From Phyllostachys edulis (Eukaryota; Streptophyta; Magnoliopsida; Poales; Poaceae), in assembly GCA_036346405.1 (NCBI GenBank), contig CM070554.1, positions 46,213,058 through 46,277,057 of the forward strand: a stretch of DNA of 64,000 nt. Reading direction: 5' to 3'. Position numbers and translations under genes: made by a program. Numbering within the stretch: the first letter of the stretch is position 1; each line of letters begins with the position of its first letter. The notes beneath the pieces were generated by a model. That model saw only the letters and a list, made by a program, of their open reading frames with translations, did not search any database and was not told where the DNA came from. Positions 33,110-44,216 of the stretch are shown here, piece by piece.

Positions 33110-36100
33110 TGAACTATAAAACCGGTGGAAAATATTGGGTGCTTGATAGTGGATGCACTCAACACATGACCGGTGATAGAAAAATGTTCACCACATGATA
33201 GAAAAATGTTCACCACATTCGAGAATGGAAAAGGAGTAGACAAGATCACTTTTGGCAATAATAGCAAAGGAAAGGTAATAGGATTGGGTAAAATTGCTAT
33301 CTCAAATGACCTTTCCATTTCTAATGTTTCTTTAGTAGAATCATTAAACTTTAACTTGCTATCCATTGCTCAAATATGTGATCTTGGATTAATTTGTTTA
33401 TTCTCTAGTGAAGGTGTAACCATCTCTAATGCAAAAGATAGCTCTGTAGCTTTCAAAGGCTTTAGATTTGGAAATTTTTACTTAGTTGATTTTAGTTCAA
33501 GTGAATCATGTTTAAAAACTTGTTTAATGGCAAAAACCTCATTGGGTTGGCTTTGGCATAGAAGGCTAGCTCATGTTGGAATGATTCAACTCAAAAAGCT
33601 TTTCAAACATGATTTAGTTGTTGGTTTGAAAGATGTGAAGTTTGAGGAAAATAGACTTTGTAGTGCTTATCAAGCCGGTAAACAAGTCACAAATTCTCAT
33701 CCTTCCAAAAGTATCATGTCAACTTCTAGACCATTGGAACTCTTACATATGGATTTGTTTGGGCCAACAACCTATAAGAGTATCGGAGGTAATTGCTATT
33801 GTTTAGTCATTGTGGATGATTACTCTAGATACACATGGGTATTCTTCCTAAATGATAAAAGTGAAACCTCCAGCATTTTCAAAAGATTTGCAAAAAGGGC
33901 ACAAAATGAATTTGATTTCAAAATAAAGAAAATCCGTAGTGATAATGGTTCCGAGTTCAAGAATACTAAAGTTGAAGACTTTTATGATGAACTTGGAATA
34001 AAGCACGAATTTTCCACAACCTACACTCTAGAGAGAAATGGAGTAATAGAAAGGAAAAATCGTACATTAATTGAAATGGCTAGGACAATGCTTGATGAAT
34101 ATAATACTTCCAATAGTTTTTGGGCGGAAGCTATTAACACCGCTTGTCATGCCATAAATCGTCTTTATTTGCATCGGCTTTTGAAAAAGACTTCCTATGA
34201 GCTTCTTGTAGGAAGAAAACTGAACATATCTTATTTTCGAGTTTTTGGTTGCAAGTGTTATATTTTGAAAAAGGGTGTTCGTCTTTCAAAATTTGATAGT
34301 CGTTGTGATGTTGGTTTCTTGCTTGGTTATTCTTCAAATAGCAAAGCTTATCGTATCTTTAACAAAAACTCCGGTTTAGTTGAAGAAAGACACGATGTGT
34401 AATTTGATGAAACTAACGGCTCTCAAGAAGAGCATGAGAATTTGGATGATGTAGGTAATGAAGCCTTAAGAAAAGCATTGGAATATATGCAAATAGGCGA
34501 CATCAAGCCCGAAGATAATTCATCATCTTCCACTCAAGTTGAGCCTCCTACATCTTCCACAAGTCAAGTACAAATTAATGAAGAGGATAACATGGAAGAT
34601 GATCAACCATCCAACCTACCACCAAGAATCCACAATGCAATTGCAAAGGATCATCCAATAAATCAAATATTGGGTGACGTAAGTAAGGGTGTCCAAACTC
34701 GCTCTCGTGTTGCTTCTTTTTGTGAACATTACTCTTTTATCTCTTCTATTGAGCCAAAGCATGTAGAAAAAGCACTTGACGATCCGGATTGGGTGAATGC
34801 GATGCATGAAGAACTCAATAACTTCACCCGGAATGAAGTTTGGACATTGGTGGATTGACCTAAAAGACACAATGTTATTGGTACAAAATGGGTCTTTAGA
34901 AAGAAGCAAGATGAGAATGGTTTGGTTGTTCGAAACAAATCAAGATTGGTTGCTTAAGGTTATTCACAAGTCGAAGGTTTGGATTTCGGTGAAACCTTTG
35001 CTCCTGTAGCTAGGCTTGAGTCAATTCGGATATTACTTGCTTTTGCATCATGCTTTGATATTAAATTATTTCAAATGGATGTTAAAAGTGCATTCCTAAA
35101 TGGTAAAATATCCGAGCTTGTTTTTGTTGAGCAACCTCCCGGTTTTCAAGATCCAAAGAATCCAAATCATGTCTATAAACTCTCCAAGGCGCTCTATGGT
35201 CTTAAACAAGCTCCTAGAGCATGGTATAAACGCCTTAGAGATTTTCTAATCTCAAAAGGATTCAAAATCGAGAAAATTGATTCAACTTTATTTACTAAAG
35301 TTTTAAATGATGATTTCTTTGTTTGTCAAATTTATGTTGATGATATCATTTTTGGGTCTACTAATCAAGATTTTTGCGAAGAATTTGGTGATATGATGTC
35401 TAGGGAATTTGAAATGTCAATGATTGGAGAATTAAGCTATTTCCTTGGACTTCAAATTAAGCAACTCAAAGATGGGACTTTCATAAGTCAAGCCAAGTAC
35501 GTGAAGGATTTAGTTAAAAGATTTGGCATGGAAGATGCAAAGCCCATCAAGACTCTTAAAGAATGTCATCTTATGGCCGTTAAAAGAATTGTTAGATATT
35601 TAAAGCATTCCTCTAGTGTTGGCCTATGGTTCCCCAAAGGTGCTAAATTTGATTTAATTGGATATTCGGATTCCGATTATGCGGGTTGTAAAGTGGATAG
35701 AAAGAGCACCTCGGGCAGTTGTCAATTCTTAGGAAGATCTTTAGTATCATGGTCATCTAAGAAACAAAACTCCATAGCTTTATCCACCGCCGAAGCCGAA
35801 TATGTTTCCGCGGGAAGTTGTTGTGCTCAATTGCTATGGATGAGGCAAACATTGATGGATTATGGAATCAAATTTGATAAAATACCTCTTTTGTGTGATA
35901 ATGATAGTGCGGTGAAAATTGCTAATAACCCTGTTCAACACTCAAGAACCAAGCATATAGATATTCGCCACCATTTCTTGAGAGATCATGTGAGCAAGGG
36001 AGATATTAAAATTAGCCACATAACAACCGAAGACCAATTAGTGGATATTTTCACCAAACCATTAGATGAAGGCCGCTTTTGCAAATTGAGGAATGAATTA

Positions 36101-36130
36101 AATGTCATAAATCTTTCTAATGTCATTTGA
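33110..36130 (+). pseudogene. Copia pol (protease, integrase, RT, RNase H), decayed
   Basis: Protease: WVLDSGCTQHMTG at 33139. A 22-bp tandem duplication (33175-33196, 33197-33218) then shifts the frame. Integrase: LWHRRLAHVGM, a zinc site altered to LCSAYQAGK (the second Cys is Tyr), and the acids in HMDLFGP, RSDNGSEF and VIERKNRTL. RT: QMDVKSAFLNG and YVDDIIFG at about 35335. An in-frame loss of roughly 55-60 residues follows DAKPIKT. RNase H: IGYSDSDYAGC, STAEAEY, CDNDSAVKIANNP, ending LSNVI at 36130. Stops are TAA 34400, TGA 34856 and TAA 34955, each at a codon where the family has Gln or Arg. Pol lies in another frame than gag. Confidence 0.93.
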
Positions 36131-37619
36131 TTACATTATGTTTTGAAATCTTAGTTGAATCCGTTTTTCTCTCATGATTCTCTTGTTTCAAGAACTAAGA
36201 TGGGAAACACATTTAGGGGGAGTGTTATACAATCACTATGTATACCACATCTCTAATTGTGCACATATCAACAAACATGCTAGAATATGTTTTCAAAAAT
36301 CACCCCTTTTTGGTCAAAAGGTCAAACTTTGGATTTTATCAATCAAACCTCTTGAAAATTAAGCTATTCCTATAATATATTGTATTTCAAAGGTTTTTGG
36401 TTGACAAGATCTCAAAATTATCTTTTTAAATGAAAAGTCAAGTTTTTGCCCAAAACTAGTTTCTTTTGTATCTTGTATTTGTCCAAAAACGGATTTTCAT
36501 CCAAAATCTATTTCAAAAGGAATTTGATAGTGCTCCCAAAAGGAAAAACCTAACGAAGGTTATTCTTGACCTTTTTCGTATTCATAGGTTTTTGAAACTC
36601 TCAACCAAATCAAAGTTATTTGTGTTTCAATCTCGCTCAAAAATAGCCCAAAACCCGAAAATTTCATGTGTCAATTCTAGCATAAAATGAGTATTGCTAT
36701 TTAGGCAATGTTTTCACTCATATATTGCCACAAAATAGTAATTCATACTCATACATATCTTCACAAGTAACAAATTTCGTTGTTTGCTTCCTTTAATCCA
36801 TTCAAAATCGATTTCTTCAAAAATTGCTCTATTTTCATAAAAATCTATGTTCAAAACTCTTTTGTTGATCTAATCTCGTTGAAATTGCTCCAAGATGGTT
36901 TTATGTTGTGTGCTAACTCTATGGAGCAAGGACAACACAAATTATCTGCTGATCAACTCAAACATCTCCAGTCGCGGTCAACCCGCCGGTATAATCCCGG
37001 TCAACCTGCAGGCTGTTCCCTGGACTGACCAGACCTTCTCCTGCGGTCTGACCGCACCCAGCAGTTAATGCGCGTCGGTTTCCCTTCTTTATTTCTCCCA
37101 CCGACCCGTCGGTTCGCCATTTTCTTCTCCTTTCACCCGACGGTTCCCTTTTTTCTCGGAGCGCACCCTCGTCGTCGCCCTCGAAGCGCACCCTCGTCGC
37201 TTCCCCCGGTGTGTACCCTCTACGCCGCTGGTTCTCCTCCTCACCAACGCCAATCTTCTTCATCTTCGTCGCCACTGCAAGGTTTTCCCCTTTCTCTCCC
37301 CAAATCGATTAATCTTTCATGATTCTTCTCTAGATCTGTCCCTAGATCGATAATCTTCCTTGTGTATGCCCACATTGTTGTATTCCTCGTTTGAATGTCG
37401 GCTTTTGGCCCGCATTGTGTAGATTCTGATTGATATGCCAAAACCTGGGGTTTTTCGGTCAAGGCCAGACTGACCGACTTGTTGCGTGCGGTTAGTCCGA
37501 GCTACCTGTGGACTAACCGCAACTTCCGCGGTTTGGCCGCCCTGACGAAAAACCTTCATTTTGATTCATCATTCCATTCATCTCACTCCTTGCTGGTCTT
37601 GATTCCCTCTCCAGATCTC
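36131..37619 (+). other. Spacer and leader before the third copia ORF
   Basis: AT-rich to about 36960. A block with CGGTCWRACCG-like motifs (36968-37060, 37463-37540) also found in the LTR follows, then a GC-rich stretch (37070-37280). A G/GT donor-like site at 37281-37283 and a polypyrimidine-CCAG acceptor at 37611-37614, five bases before the next ATG, suggest a leader intron for the third ORF. Confidence 0.5.
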
Positions 37620-39044
37620 ATGGCTAGGACCAAGACTGTCAGCGACCCCGAAGCATCTTGGTCTCGTCTTTCCTGGAGGGCCACTCGTCGTCCTCTTGTT
37701 GAGCACTCCGACAATGACGAAGCGGAGTCTTCGCCGTCATTGTCCTCTATGCCAAGTGCCAGTGACCACATGCTTGAAGAGGATGATGCTGAGCAGGAGT
37801 TTCCTCCTGAACCACGTGTTGATCTTTGGTCTATCAGAAATGATGATTTTAAACAGCTAAGGAAGAAATCTCCCTTTGGGCAGCCCAGGATAGCCATAGA
37901 TGAGCGGTTTCACTCTTTATTTCAAGAATATTGCTATAATCATGTGGTGCTTCACAAGTAGTTTGCCGTTCAGAAATACATAAATTGGTCTTATCTCAAC
38001 CAGCAAACTTGGTATGCAAGTTTATATTCTCGCTTTCGAAATGCTGGCTTGGATAGAATTGTTAGCATCAAGTGTAACTTCAATGAGGAGGTAATCCGTC
38101 AGTTTTATGCTACAGTTCACATTCCATCAAATTTGGCCACCGTGACATGGATGACAGGCTCGGTGCGCTACACGACCACCAAGCGTCATTTTGAGGAGGC
38201 CCTCAATCTGCCAGCACGTGAATATGTCAAAATTCACATTGAGCCCATTTTACAGACTCCAGAACAGACACAGTTCTATGATCCTACTTATGTTGGAGCT
38301 GTCCCTAGTAAGGTTGCCGGTCTGAGACATCTTCCTAGTGTCATTAACAGGATCATCAGGGCCACTATCTTGCCCAGGAGTGGCAACAATGACGCTATTC
38401 GAGGTCATGCTTGGAATGTCATAGATTACGTGATGCAAGGAAAGAAGTTTGACATTATGCATCTAATCTTGACTGAGTTGCAATCTTGCCAAGGTGACTT
38501 GGGAGAGAGAATGTATTATGCACCTTACATCATGCAGCTCCTTATTAGAACAACTAACTTCAATGGTGCTACTCCCTTTCCTCACAAGCAGTACAAGCCA
38601 GAAGGCGACTACCAGATAGACTTGAGGAACAGGCCTCTTCACCCCGTTGTTGATGCTCCAGCATCTCCTCAGCCCGCCTCTCAGCAGCAGGGTGGTCTTG
38701 ATCCTCTGTTGTTGGAGGTTCTGCACACTGGCATCAACACGATAGTGTCTCGCTTCGATGCAGTGGATCGTCGCTTAGAGGTTCTGGATCACCACATGGA
38801 TGCCTTAGATCGTACATCTCAGTCTTTGGTCTCCCGCCAGTACGGTGGAACAATCCAACTTCGGTTGTGCTTGGCGCGGATCGATGGTGGTTGGGTTTCG
38901 GAGATTCAGACCAACATCGCTGAGGTCACCACTCGTGTCTCGTCGGTTGAGCAGACTGTCACTTATTCTCGGCGTCGGCACATTGATTCTCCTCCTACAG
39001 CCCCTTCCACGTCGACTGACGCTCCTCTTCCCTCTACTTCGTAG
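37620..39044 (+). pseudogene. Third ORF of the copia element (Transposase_32-like, coiled-coil tail)
   Basis: 475 codons from the ATG at 37620, interrupted once by TAG at 37959-37961. The acidic Ser-rich N-terminus is followed by a domain with YASLYSRFRNAGLDRIVSIK, RQFYATVHIPSN, TWMTGSVRYTTTKRHFEEAL, then GERMYYAPYIMQLL. It resembles the 'putative plant transposon protein' family (Transposase_32) found downstream of pol in grass SIRE/Maximus-like elements. A Pro/Gln linker and a heptad-like coiled coil follow (FDAVDRRLEVLDHHMDALDR). Near 38840-38880 compensating indels scramble about 20 residues relative to the first tandem unit. No signal peptide or membrane span is evident, so an envelope role is not supported here. 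Confidence 0.82.
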
Positions 39045-39665
39045 CTTTTGGTATTTGATGCCAAAGGGGGAGAAGTCTTATATACTCTATATTAGATATC
39101 TATTATGGTTGTTGAATGCTTGTTGGACTTTTGTGTAATAGTTAGAGGATAAGCTTATTGCTCTCTTTTGTTATCTATGTAAGCTTATTGAACCTCTTCT
39201 ATGTACTCTTAATGTTCTACCGTTTATGAGCATGGTTGAATGTTTATGTACTTATGTGCTTGTAATCGATTTAAAACATTACTATGGTTTTTATCTTGAT
39301 GAACTTGTTGGATAACCTTAAGCTTATGTTACTCTCTTGAAATGCTATGTTTATCATGTTCATATATTGTTGCATTTCCTCAAGTTCCATCATGTAAAAG
39401 AAACTCTGCCAAAATTCTCTAAAAATCTCTACATGTGCTTGCAAAAATTCTCTACCTTTTATATGCACATGTTTAGGGGGGGGGGGTTTCTTTATTTTGG
39501 CTTTAACAAGAAAATAATTCTCTACACTCCTTTGAGTCATTGCAAGAATTATTTTGTTGTTAAGTCATCAAAAGAATATATACTCGTTTCACAACAAGTA
39601 ATATATTCAAATCAATCTCTTTCACTTTAATTGTGTTGTCATCAATTACCAAAAAAGGGGGAGAT
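39045..39665 (+). other. Copia 3' untranslated region and polypurine tract
   Basis: Non-coding. It holds a run of about 12 G at 39475 that is shorter in the first unit. It ends with AAAAAAGGGGGAGAT, the polypurine tract, directly before the LTR. Confidence 0.85.
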
Positions 39666-41173
39666 TGAAAGCATCTAGGCCCCTAAAAATGGTTTTGGTA
39701 ATTAATGATAATATCTGAATATGGGATTAACGTGTTTATTGAGTAATTATAAGGTTAAGTCCCATTGGTGGTTTTGATGACTTGGAGTGGCATGTAAATG
39801 GACCACATGAAGATATTTTTGGCTCAAAGACAAGGTACAATAGTCTAGGATTCTTTTTATTTTACCGGTCTTAGGTGAATTGGTCGGAAGACCGAGTTAT
39901 ATGTTAGATAGCCGTACTATAAAGAGGGTTCAAGAATCTAGTACCTTGAAAATGAATGATGCCACAAATGCTCAAATCATACTTAGTTTAATCTTGGATT
40001 TGATTTAAATTGGTTTGGCCTTGATTTGAATTTGCTGAAAATCTTTAAGGTTTGGGTCGACCGGGTTATATGTCCGGATGGACGGTGTCCGGACCAAAAA
40101 GACGGTCAGCTTTTTCCAGAAGGTTGTTGTTTTTTGGTTTTGCTGGAAATCCTCTGTGCCGGACTAACCGACGGCTAAAGGCCGGACTGACCAGAGAGGT
40201 TGTTTTTGAGAATTGCTTCGCAAATTTCTTCAGGCCGAACTGACCGTAGGTTATGTCCCGGAATGATCGGGGTCCCGGATTTTTAGCCCGATCAGCTTTT
40301 TACAGAAGCAAGTTTTCTCCTGTTTTTGGTGTTGGAAGGCCGGACTAACCGTGCATTGCACTGCGGTCTGACCGGACCCCTTTGTAACGGCTATTTTCTC
40401 AGTGCATTTAATGCATTTCAGAGAGGAATAGTCGACCGTTACTGCAGGCCGGACTAACCGCACTTTTGCCTGCGGTCTGACCGGGCTTTCTGAGTTTTTG
40501 GGGATTTCGTGCCCAACGGCTAGTGCAGTGGGTGGAGGCTATAAATACGTCACCCACTGCAGCTAGAAAGCTTTGATGAACCTCATTGAACACACTTGAG
40601 CCCTTTGCTTTGTTTCCAACTCATTGAGAGCATTCAATTCCTTTTGCAAAGGTAGTTGAGGTTTTTCCAAGAGCATTTGGTAGGGTTTGATCATTGTGGC
40701 ATTAGAGCACTTTCAAGTGAAGATTTCTTGCTCTATTACTCTTGGAGATTGTCGTCTCCTAGACGGCTTGGAGATTGGTTCGGTGATCTTCTCAAAGGAG
40801 ATTGTGAGAAGACACAGGCATTTGTGAAGGTTGGAGCTCGCCTATCCAGGAGAGGAGAAGAGCTACCACTAGTGATCGAGGGAAGGCTTAATTCGTGGAG
40901 CCGGCTTGAGTTGATCAAGCTTCCTCAACGTGGATTAGTGAAGACCGGCAAGTCTTCGATACCACGGGAAAAACTTTCTTGTCTCAATTGTGGTTATTTC
41001 TAGTCTTTACTATTTCCGCATTTACATTTCTTGCTTAATTCTTGTGTTAAATTGCTTAGCTAGAATTATATCTTGCTTAGACTAAGTTGTTAATTGGCTA
41101 AACTTGTTAAATTGTTAAAAAGTTTAAAAACCTTCTATTCACCACCCTCTAGTCGGTTATCCTTGATCATATA
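39666..41173 (+). repeat. Last copia LTR
   Basis: TGAAAGCATC...GATCATATA, 1508 bp. The final bases differ from the CCTACA end of the middle LTR. It has TATAAATA at 40540-40547. The GGGGT duplication follows at 41174-41178. Confidence 0.93.
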
Positions 41174-41178
41174 GGGGT

Positions 41179-41472
41179 GCACGACGTAAGTCGTTAAGAT
41201 GGCGCAAGAGGGAGTCTGCGAAGGGGTTAACGGGTCTATACGAACATAACCCTTCTCAGACGAAATCTTAGCGGGTGTAACTAATACTGAGGGAGGCATT
41301 GTAAAGGCCCTGTGGTGATCTCCCCTTGATTCACATGTCTAAGGAAGCGTGTGTACATATCAAGACGATTATCTCTTCTGTGCAAAGTGTACAGTCTCTG
41401 TAGAGTAATAAATTGTTTGAACAGTCGTGCCTACGGTCAAAGGCGGATATGGGAACTTACTAGAGTTAGTTC
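41179..41472 (+). mobile_element. Gypsy-type LTR, second segment
   Basis: Continues 25726-27479 across the copia array. It matches 56690-56890 of the large solo LTR (shared CTCTGTAGAGT and CGGTCAWAG blocks). Confidence 0.7.
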
Positions 41473-43457
41473 TGTAACACCCTAACTATTTGGAAGCCAA
41501 GATGTCACCTAAATGCACTAACATACAACCACATGGTGGAAGAACTCGAATAAGATATCATATAAAGGCATAAATAAAACATCCAAAACATGGAGAAGGT
41601 ATCCTTCCTTCACCATTTAATTTTATTTATTACAGTTCATCAATAATGAATGAATGACAGTAATAGTTCTTTTATTCAATCTAGTGTAGAGTGAAATATT
41701 CGAGTAGTGCGTGGCTACTCCTCCCAAGAGAAACTTCATCAACAATCACCTAAAATAAATAAACAAAGCAAGCGTGAGTCCAAGACTCGGCAAGTACATC
41801 GAATAAAACAGACAATCAACATGAACAAGACAACCTCCTCAAAGGTTACGAACATACGATGGCGAACATTTATGTATGAATGAGATGAATGAAAAATACT
41901 CAATGGATCGCACACATGCATATCTGGGGTATAGCGGTGACACACCCGCTTGTGTGTCACTCAAGCCCGCATCTTAACAAAAATGCGGGGATCCACTTCC
42001 CGTATGAAGAACGTTTCATACGAGTGTCCAACACTGCCCATCCTGGAATTAATGGGACTTACATACCCATCCTGGAATTGATGGGCCATTCTCATCCACT
42101 CACGTGGACAGTAAATAACAATGAATGCATGACATGAACTATTGAATAAATAATATTATCATCTCCAATCATGGATTCAACACATATGAAAGATCATAGA
42201 CAATCCAACTTCTCTCGCATCATAAGAAATCACAGTATAATCATAAAAGCATTCATCAATCACAATCATTAAGATAAGCAATGTACTTGCCTTCCGCGAT
42301 GCGACGCGTTAGCAGGAAAAAGGTGGTGCTCCTAATCCCGAAGCTAAAACCTCCTAAACCATTAAATAACTGAAATAAGAACGCGATGAACATGACACTA
42401 CTTAACAACGTTCTACATAGCTTCCCCGGTGAATCAAGATTTATCTAGAAACCCTAAACTGAAACCAACGCATTCAGTCAAATAATGCCACTGGATAGCA
42501 GCACGGTAAACAACATATCTCTTGATCTGGAACTCCGAATAAGGTGAATCTAGTTTCTGTGGATTTTTAACTAACAAATCTACAATACTCTAGTTGACAA
42601 GATGATCCAATTCGGCCAAATTAGTATGCTAACAGACAGATGAACTTTCAGCATAGAAACTGTCTAACAGAATAAACAGCAGCACTAAAACAATCATAAC
42701 TTTTAATCTATAACTCCGAATTGATCGTTCTTTAACAATATGGAAAGGTTATCAAATTACATACAATAACCTAGTTGGGTGAAAACCCAGATTATTCCAA
42801 TTACATTTTCATATTTTACGAAATAACAAAACAGATTAATCTCGTCAGAAATCTGGACAGCAGATACTAAATCTATCATAACGTTTGACTCGAGTGACGG
42901 AATCAGGTGAACTCAGTGGCCACAGAAATTTAGGAACATAATCTAGATATCTCTAGGAGATCAAGACTTCTGATTCGGCCTCTAAGACATCGAAACAGCC
43001 CGCACAACATACTGGACAGATTTGATCTACTGCAGACAGACTTTGATCCAATCAAATCTAATCGGTTTTGCATCTATTCTTAATTAAACAGCGAGGAATG
43101 ACTCTCGTTACCCTTGAAGAACCTTAGGGAGACGCTGAACGATCCCCCACGAAGAAGATCCCTCGTCCCTCCTTTCGGCCAACCAATCTGCAGTCCCTCC
43201 TTCTCCTTCCTTTGCAAACACACCGGCAGGGAAGGAGCGGCTCAAAGAGGCAGAGGCATCAGAGCCCGAGCAGCATGGCGGCAGCTGCTGTAGCTCTGAT
43301 GCCGACCTAGGGTTTTCCCTTCTTTTATAGGTGGCCGGCCCCCCATGGGCCAATGCCCGAGGCCCAGGTTGCCGAAGAAAAGCGAAAAACTCCTCTTTCT
43401 TAATTCTATTCTTCTCTTTTGAATGATTTCTTCTTTAGAATAAATCGGGGTATTACA
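41473..43457 (-). mobile_element. Solo gypsy-type LTR with AGTTC duplications
   Basis: TGTAACACCC...GGGTATTACA, 1985 bp, with exact 5-bp duplications at 41468-41472 and 43458-43462. A minus-strand TATAAAAGA (43321-43329) precedes a GC-rich leader at about 43120-43310, so the LTR reads on the minus strand. No gag or pol is present, so it is a solo LTR. It disrupts the plus-strand LTR of the previous entry. Confidence 0.9.
43321..43329 (-). promoter_or_regulatory. TATA box of the solo LTR
   Basis: Minus-strand TATAAAAGA upstream of AGGGAAAACCCTAGG. Confidence 0.55.
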
Positions 43458-43462
43458 AGTTC

Positions 43463-44197
43463 TATTTAAAAATCTTTGTGGTGGGATGAAAAATGTGGTG
43501 GGCTCACCTAGCCCTAGATTTGGATTTTCCTGGGGAAAGGAACCCCAGTGTTGTTAATAGGTGGAGGTAGTGATAGGAATTTGTAATTATGATAATTGAA
43601 AATATTGTTTTAGCAAATAAAAGAACCCAAGCCATCCTTGTTAAGCCATGCATGTATATTATTGCATCTTATGTGTTGGCTCGCGAGCACGGAAGTTGTG
43701 CTCATCCTCGCTCTTTCCCCCAAAACCCTCAGAAGCGGGAAATCATGGACATTATGTCATACTACGAGGATCCAAAAGTTGGAGGCCCAAGAGATGATGA
43801 AGCGTAGTTTAGTCTTTAGCTGCTCTAGTCTCACCCTAGTCTAGCTGACTCCGTCGGTACTTGCGTACAACCAATATTATCCAAGTCCTTGGGTAATATC
43901 GGTTATACACGGGTAACCTTAGTCACTTGCCTGTGGAGATATGTGCTCTCCCTATTTTGCTTCTATTGTCGCTTCCGCTACTTTTGTAATGTAATCATTT
44001 GGCCTGTTCGGCCCTTATTATAAAACTTGGCCCAATGTGGCCTATGTAAACTCTGATACTGTTTAATCAATGTATGGTTTGGTTCACGACATGTATGAAT
44101 TGATTCAGTGATGTATCTGTGAGTGCTATCTACTGATCTAGGGAATAGCACAGTAGTTTTCACAGAGGATTTGGATTTACGAAATCTGAGTCCGACA
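43463..44197 (+). mobile_element. Gypsy-type LTR, last segment
   Basis: Third piece of the LTR begun at 25726, ending GAGTCCGACA at 44197. It is homologous to 1-655. Only 19 bp separate it from the next LTR edge at 44217. Confidence 0.72.
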
Positions 44198-44216
44198 GTC
44201 AACAAGCTTTTATGCT

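Larger units (their letters stand above)
27480..41173 (+). mobile_element. Three-LTR tandem Ty1/copia array (SIRE/Maximus type)
   Basis: The order is a truncated LTR (27480-27626), a deleted interior (27627-29563), an LTR (29564-31106), a full interior with gag, pol and a third ORF (31107-39665), and an LTR (39666-41173). Exact GGGGT duplications sit only at the outer edges (27475-27479 and 41174-41178), so the whole array behaves as one insertion. The two complete LTRs differ by about 2-3% over their first 285 bp by eye. Every reading frame is damaged, so it is not autonomous. Confidence 0.92.

Noticed and set aside
37620..39044. Envelope-like protein as the identity of the third copia ORF
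   Set aside because: No signal peptide, membrane span or fusion-type region is visible; only a coiled coil. Kept as an accessory ORF of unknown function.
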